DNA from: Desulfurococcales archaeon
Lineage (GTDB): Archaea > Thermoproteota > Thermoprotei_A > Sulfolobales > Ignisphaeraceae
Direction of reading: 5' to 3'
Length of the DNA: 6,272 nt
NCBI GenBank assembly: GCA_028276605.1
Contig: JAPYWC010000035.1
Location: 1-6,272 of the forward strand
The translations under genes were made by a program, and so were the position numbers. Under the pieces are notes generated by a model. The model searched no databases. It saw only the letters and a list, made by a program, of their open reading frames with translations, and had not been told where the DNA came from. This document shows, one piece after another, positions 5,361-6,272 of this stretch (positions are counted from its first letter, which is position 1; each line of letters begins with the position of its first letter).

Positions 5361-6075
5361 GAAACCTCAACTTATAATAAATGGTAGAAGGCTTGACGGT
5401 AGGGCTCCTCAGGATTTGAGACCAATAAAGATGGAAGTAGGTGTGCTTAAGAATGCTGATGGCTCAGCTATAGTTGAGTTTGGCAATACTAAGGTGTTGG
5501 CAGCAGTATATGGACCTAGGGAGGTTGTGCCAAAGCATCAAGAACAAATTGATAGAGCTATAATAAGATGTAGGTACAGGATGTTATCGTTTTCAACGCC
5601 TGGAGAAAGAAAAAGCCCTGCACCATCAAGGCGAGAGATAGAGTTATCAAAAGTCATTAGAGAGGCTCTCGAGCCTGCAATCCTAAGCTATCAGTTCCCA
5701 AGAACAGCTATAGATATATATGTAGAGGTTATTAATGCTGATGGAGGTACCAGAACAGCAGGAATAACAGCAGCCTCTCTTGCATTAGCAGATGCAGGAA
5801 TACCAATGCTCGATTTGGTAGCGGCTGTTGCTGTAGGTAAAGTTGATGGAGTTATTGTGCTAGACTTGAACGAGGTTGAGGATATGTATGGCGAAGCTGA
5901 TATGCCTGTAGCGGCAATGCCATCACTAAAGAGGATAACAATGCTTCAATTAAATGGCGTTCTAACTCCTGATGAATTTAGGCAGGCCTTAGCTTTGGCT
6001 CTGGATGGAATAAACAGAATTTATCAGCTTCAGAAAGAAGCTTTGAGAAGAAAGTATGTTGAGGTAAGTGAATGA
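5350..6075 (+). CDS. rrp41: Exosome catalytic subunit Rrp41 (RNase PH family)
   Basis: Rrp41 is the active subunit of the hexameric exosome core. It degrades RNA 3' to 5' by phosphorolysis, releasing nucleoside diphosphates, and can add A-rich tails in the reverse reaction. The 241-residue RNase PH domain is complete. The N-terminal hallmark [15 protein letters not shown] is at 12-26, the RNA-contacting arginine pair at R94-R95 in [12 protein letters not shown], the phosphate-site region near 131-140 ([10 protein letters not shown]), and the catalytic acids at D178 and D184 in [10 protein letters not shown]. The six-residue spacing and the -4 offset match Asp182/Asp188 and Arg98/Arg99 of the Sulfolobus enzyme as I recall it. 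The start overlaps the rrp4 end by 11 bp. The nearest Shine-Dalgarno-like run, AGGGG at 5334-5338, is 11 bases away, so reinitiation after rrp4 is likely. Confidence 0.97.
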   Translation: MKREKPQLIINGRRLDGRAPQDLRPIKMEVGVLKNADGSAIVEFGNTKVLAAVYGPREVVPKHQEQIDRAIIRCRYRMLSFSTPGERKSPAPSRREIELSKVIREALEPAILSYQFPRTAIDIYVEVINADGGTRTAGITAASLALADAGIPMLDLVAAVAVGKVDGVIVLDLNEVEDMYGEADMPVAAMPSLKRITMLQLNGVLTPDEFRQALALALDGINRIYQLQKEALRRKYVEVSE

Positions 6076-6080
6076 GGTGA
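6074..6080 (+). promoter_or_regulatory. Shine-Dalgarno site of rrp42
   Basis: GAGGTGA begins inside the rrp41 stop codon and stands 7 bases before the ATG at 6088, an ideal spacing. The in-frame codon at 6073 is a stop, so no longer N-terminus is possible. Confidence 0.7.
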
Positions 6081-6087
6081 GCGTCTC

Positions 6088-6272
6088 ATGTCTGTAACGC
6101 CTGAGATACCAATTATTCCTAAAGTTAAACGTGATGCTATACTCAATGTTCTGTCAAAGGGCTTTCACATAGATAAAAGACCTTTGTATAGCTATAGAAA
6201 CATTGAGATTGTAAAGAATGTGGCACCTAATGCGGATTCCTCAGTCCTTGTAAAACTTGGTCATACACAGGT
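6088..6272 (+). CDS. rrp42: Exosome core subunit Rrp42, 3' end outside the window
   Basis: Only the first 61 codons are present. Rrp42 alternates with Rrp41 in the exosome ring; it has the RNase PH fold without the catalytic acids and helps bind RNA and shape the active site. The visible part matches the family: an N-terminal helix (IPKVKRDAILNVLSKGF), then HIDKRPLYSYRNIEI and DSSVLVKLGHTQ, which correspond to the DGR..YR and DGSALVKLG.T segments of relatives. The usual DGR here reads DKR, a change of one residue. It lies 12 bp after rrp41 and in the same frame, separated by the rrp41 TGA. Identity as Rrp42 rather than a second Rrp41 rests on gene order and on the N-terminal extension. Confidence 0.92.
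   Translation, partial: MSVTPEIPIIPKVKRDAILNVLSKGFHIDKRPLYSYRNIEIVKNVAPNADSSVLVKLGHTQ

Overview
The window comes from an archaeon, almost certainly a hyperthermophilic crenarchaeote (Thermoprotei). The evidence is the gene set: clamp-loader large subunit, Orc1/Cdc6, proteasome alpha, SBDS, and exosome Rrp4, Rrp41 and Rrp42. Strong Shine-Dalgarno sequences of the GAGGTGAT type, TATA-like promoters and AT-rich coding with many AGA/AGG and ATA codons agree with this. The initiator protein most resembles the ORC2-type paralogue as I remember it from Aeropyrum pernix. Genus cannot be fixed by eye; a low-GC Desulfurococcales- or Ignisphaera-like organism is a guess.

Left part (1-2890), replication module. 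A 5'-truncated rfcL runs on the + strand to 1309. It ends one base before the stop of a convergent minus-strand gene for a small winged-helix protein of unknown function. Upstream of that gene, on the same strand, lies an Orc1/Cdc6 gene of the ORC2 type. The small gene has its own TATA box laid across the cdc6 stop codon, so it may be transcribed alone as well as with cdc6.

Middle (2891-3200). A 310-bp divergent intergenic region of very low GC separates cdc6 (-) from psmA (+). It holds two promoters, two Shine-Dalgarno sites and several short dyads. Its position beside an initiator gene makes it a candidate replication origin or Orc-binding region, but no convincing ORB/mini-ORB element is visible.

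Right part (3201-6272), proteasome/exosome superoperon. psmA, SBDS, rrp4, rrp41 and the start of rrp42 are co-directional, with overlaps of 4, 11 and 11 bp and then a 12-bp gap. This is the known archaeal superoperon joining 20S proteasome, ribosome maturation and exosome. Rrp41 and Rrp42 form the hexameric phosphorolytic ring, Rrp4 is the RNA-binding cap, SBDS acts in 60S-type ribosome maturation, and PsmA forms the gated outer ring of the proteasome.

I see no tRNA, rRNA, CRISPR array, insertion sequence or clear sign of horizontal transfer. The gene content is ordinary core biology. The points worth a second look are the intergenic region, the small winged-helix gene and the altered ATPase motifs of the initiator. 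I do not see a new system.
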